Source: Paraburkholderia piptadeniae
Lineage (GTDB): Bacteria > Pseudomonadota > Gammaproteobacteria > Burkholderiales > Burkholderiaceae
Assembly (NCBI RefSeq): GCF_900007165.1
Contig: NZ_CYGY02000011.1
Coordinates: forward strand, 186,001-250,000
DNA length: 64,000 bases
Direction: 5' to 3'
The position numbers and the translations under genes were made by a program. How positions within the stretch are numbered: the first letter of the stretch is position 1; each line of letters opens with the position of its first letter. Shown here in pieces: positions 63,593 through 64,000 of the stretch. A model generated the notes under the pieces. That model made no database searches. It was not told the origin of the DNA and was given only the letters and a program-made list of their open reading frames with translations.

Positions 63593-63997
63593 GGTCGAGT
63601 CATCCGTTTTCTCCACGGCGAACAGGCACGTGTGAGATGTGCATGCCATTCGCGCATATCGCCGCAGTCCGCGTAATCACCAATTTTCACAGCCGTCGGG
63701 CAACCGTAGCTTCGCGATAGCTACAGCCATGAGCCATCACGAAGGCCCACTGTCGCGCATCATCGCGTGACTTGACCACTGTGTCGCGCCTTTTCGCCTC
63801 TCCACAAAGGACCTAGGCGAGTTTGCCCCGACGACGCCGCTTCGGCCACGACGTTACCGTTTCGTTCGGCCGACGGGTTCATTCGCTGCTGAAGAGAGTA
63901 TCGGCTATTTGGCGCAGGTCTTGCTTTTCAATCCGGCGATGCCGGCACACGACCGGCACGACAACAGCCACCATCTTGCATGGGACCGGAGGAGACA
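63593..63997. other. Intergenic region before the window end
   Basis: About 400 bases between the peptidase start and the last ATG. No gene is seen. It ends in GGAGGAG at 63988-63994, the ribosome site of the next gene, so promoter or leader sequence of that gene is likely inside. Confidence 0.5.
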
Positions 63998-64000
63998 ATG
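63998..64000 (+). CDS. Start codon of a truncated gene at the window edge
   Basis: The window ends with ATG preceded by the strong Shine-Dalgarno GGAGGAG, three bases away. Only the start codon is inside the window, so nothing can be said about the product. Confidence 0.5.

Noticed and set aside
1..64000. CRISPR array, tRNA, rRNA, insertion sequence or phage genes
   Set aside because: I looked for direct-repeat arrays, cloverleaf-like segments, transposase motifs and terminal repeats and saw none I could support by eye.

Overview
The window looks like chromosomal DNA of a Burkholderiaceae bacterium, most likely Paraburkholderia or Caballeronia. The evidence is high GC, a cepacian-type manC plus glucosyl-phosphate-transferase gene pair, a Burkholderia-style OmpC-type porin, a DUF4148 protein, many LysR and AraC regulators and a 3-hydroxybenzoate/gentisate operon. 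This is inferred from gene content, not from a marker gene. I see no rRNA, tRNA, insertion sequence, phage or CRISPR array.

Region 1 (1-22.4 kb) is an exopolysaccharide locus of the Wzx/Wzy type. It holds a priming sugar-phosphate transferase, ManC, Wzy, a PAP2 phosphatase, three glycosyltransferases, Wzx, a Tat-exported clan GH-A glycosidase and a Wzc/BceF tyrosine kinase. An AraC regulator, a TupA-like ATP-grasp protein and a Tat lipoprotein glycosidase follow. A second PAP2 protein, a DxD glycosyltransferase-like protein and a degenerate receiver protein close the region. No Wza exporter or Wzb phosphatase is visible, so the locus probably continues to the left.

Region 2 (23-39.7 kb) is metabolic and accessory. 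A porin is followed by an NTF2-like protein, cytochrome c, Tat flavoprotein and MetA-like outer-membrane protein cluster with a divergent AraC gene. Next come a DUF485/ActP/cytochrome b561/nitronate monooxygenase operon, an SDR plus tautomerase pair, a nitronate monooxygenase plus MOSC pair and two tandem LysR genes.

Region 3 (39.7-51.9 kb) holds a MarR regulator, several small secreted proteins, an extended rubredoxin, periplasmic trehalase, an acyltransferase, an SDR flanked by gene remnants, an AraC regulator and a third PAP2 phosphatase.

Region 4 (52-54 kb) is a visibly lower-GC island: a PAAR-like ORF, a PAAR protein, an M35-type metallopeptidase and an OmpA-like putative lipoprotein. 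It resembles an orphan type VI secretion effector module and is the best candidate here for a little-described system.

Region 5 (54.2-60.5 kb) is a 3-hydroxybenzoate degradation operon: gentisate dioxygenase, fumarylpyruvate hydrolase, maleylpyruvate isomerase, 3-hydroxybenzoate 6-monooxygenase and an MFS importer, with a divergent LysR gene. The rest (60.7-64 kb) holds small proteins, a cupin, a ribbon-helix-helix protein and a prolyl-aminopeptidase-like hydrolase. The window ends on the ribosome binding site and ATG of another gene.
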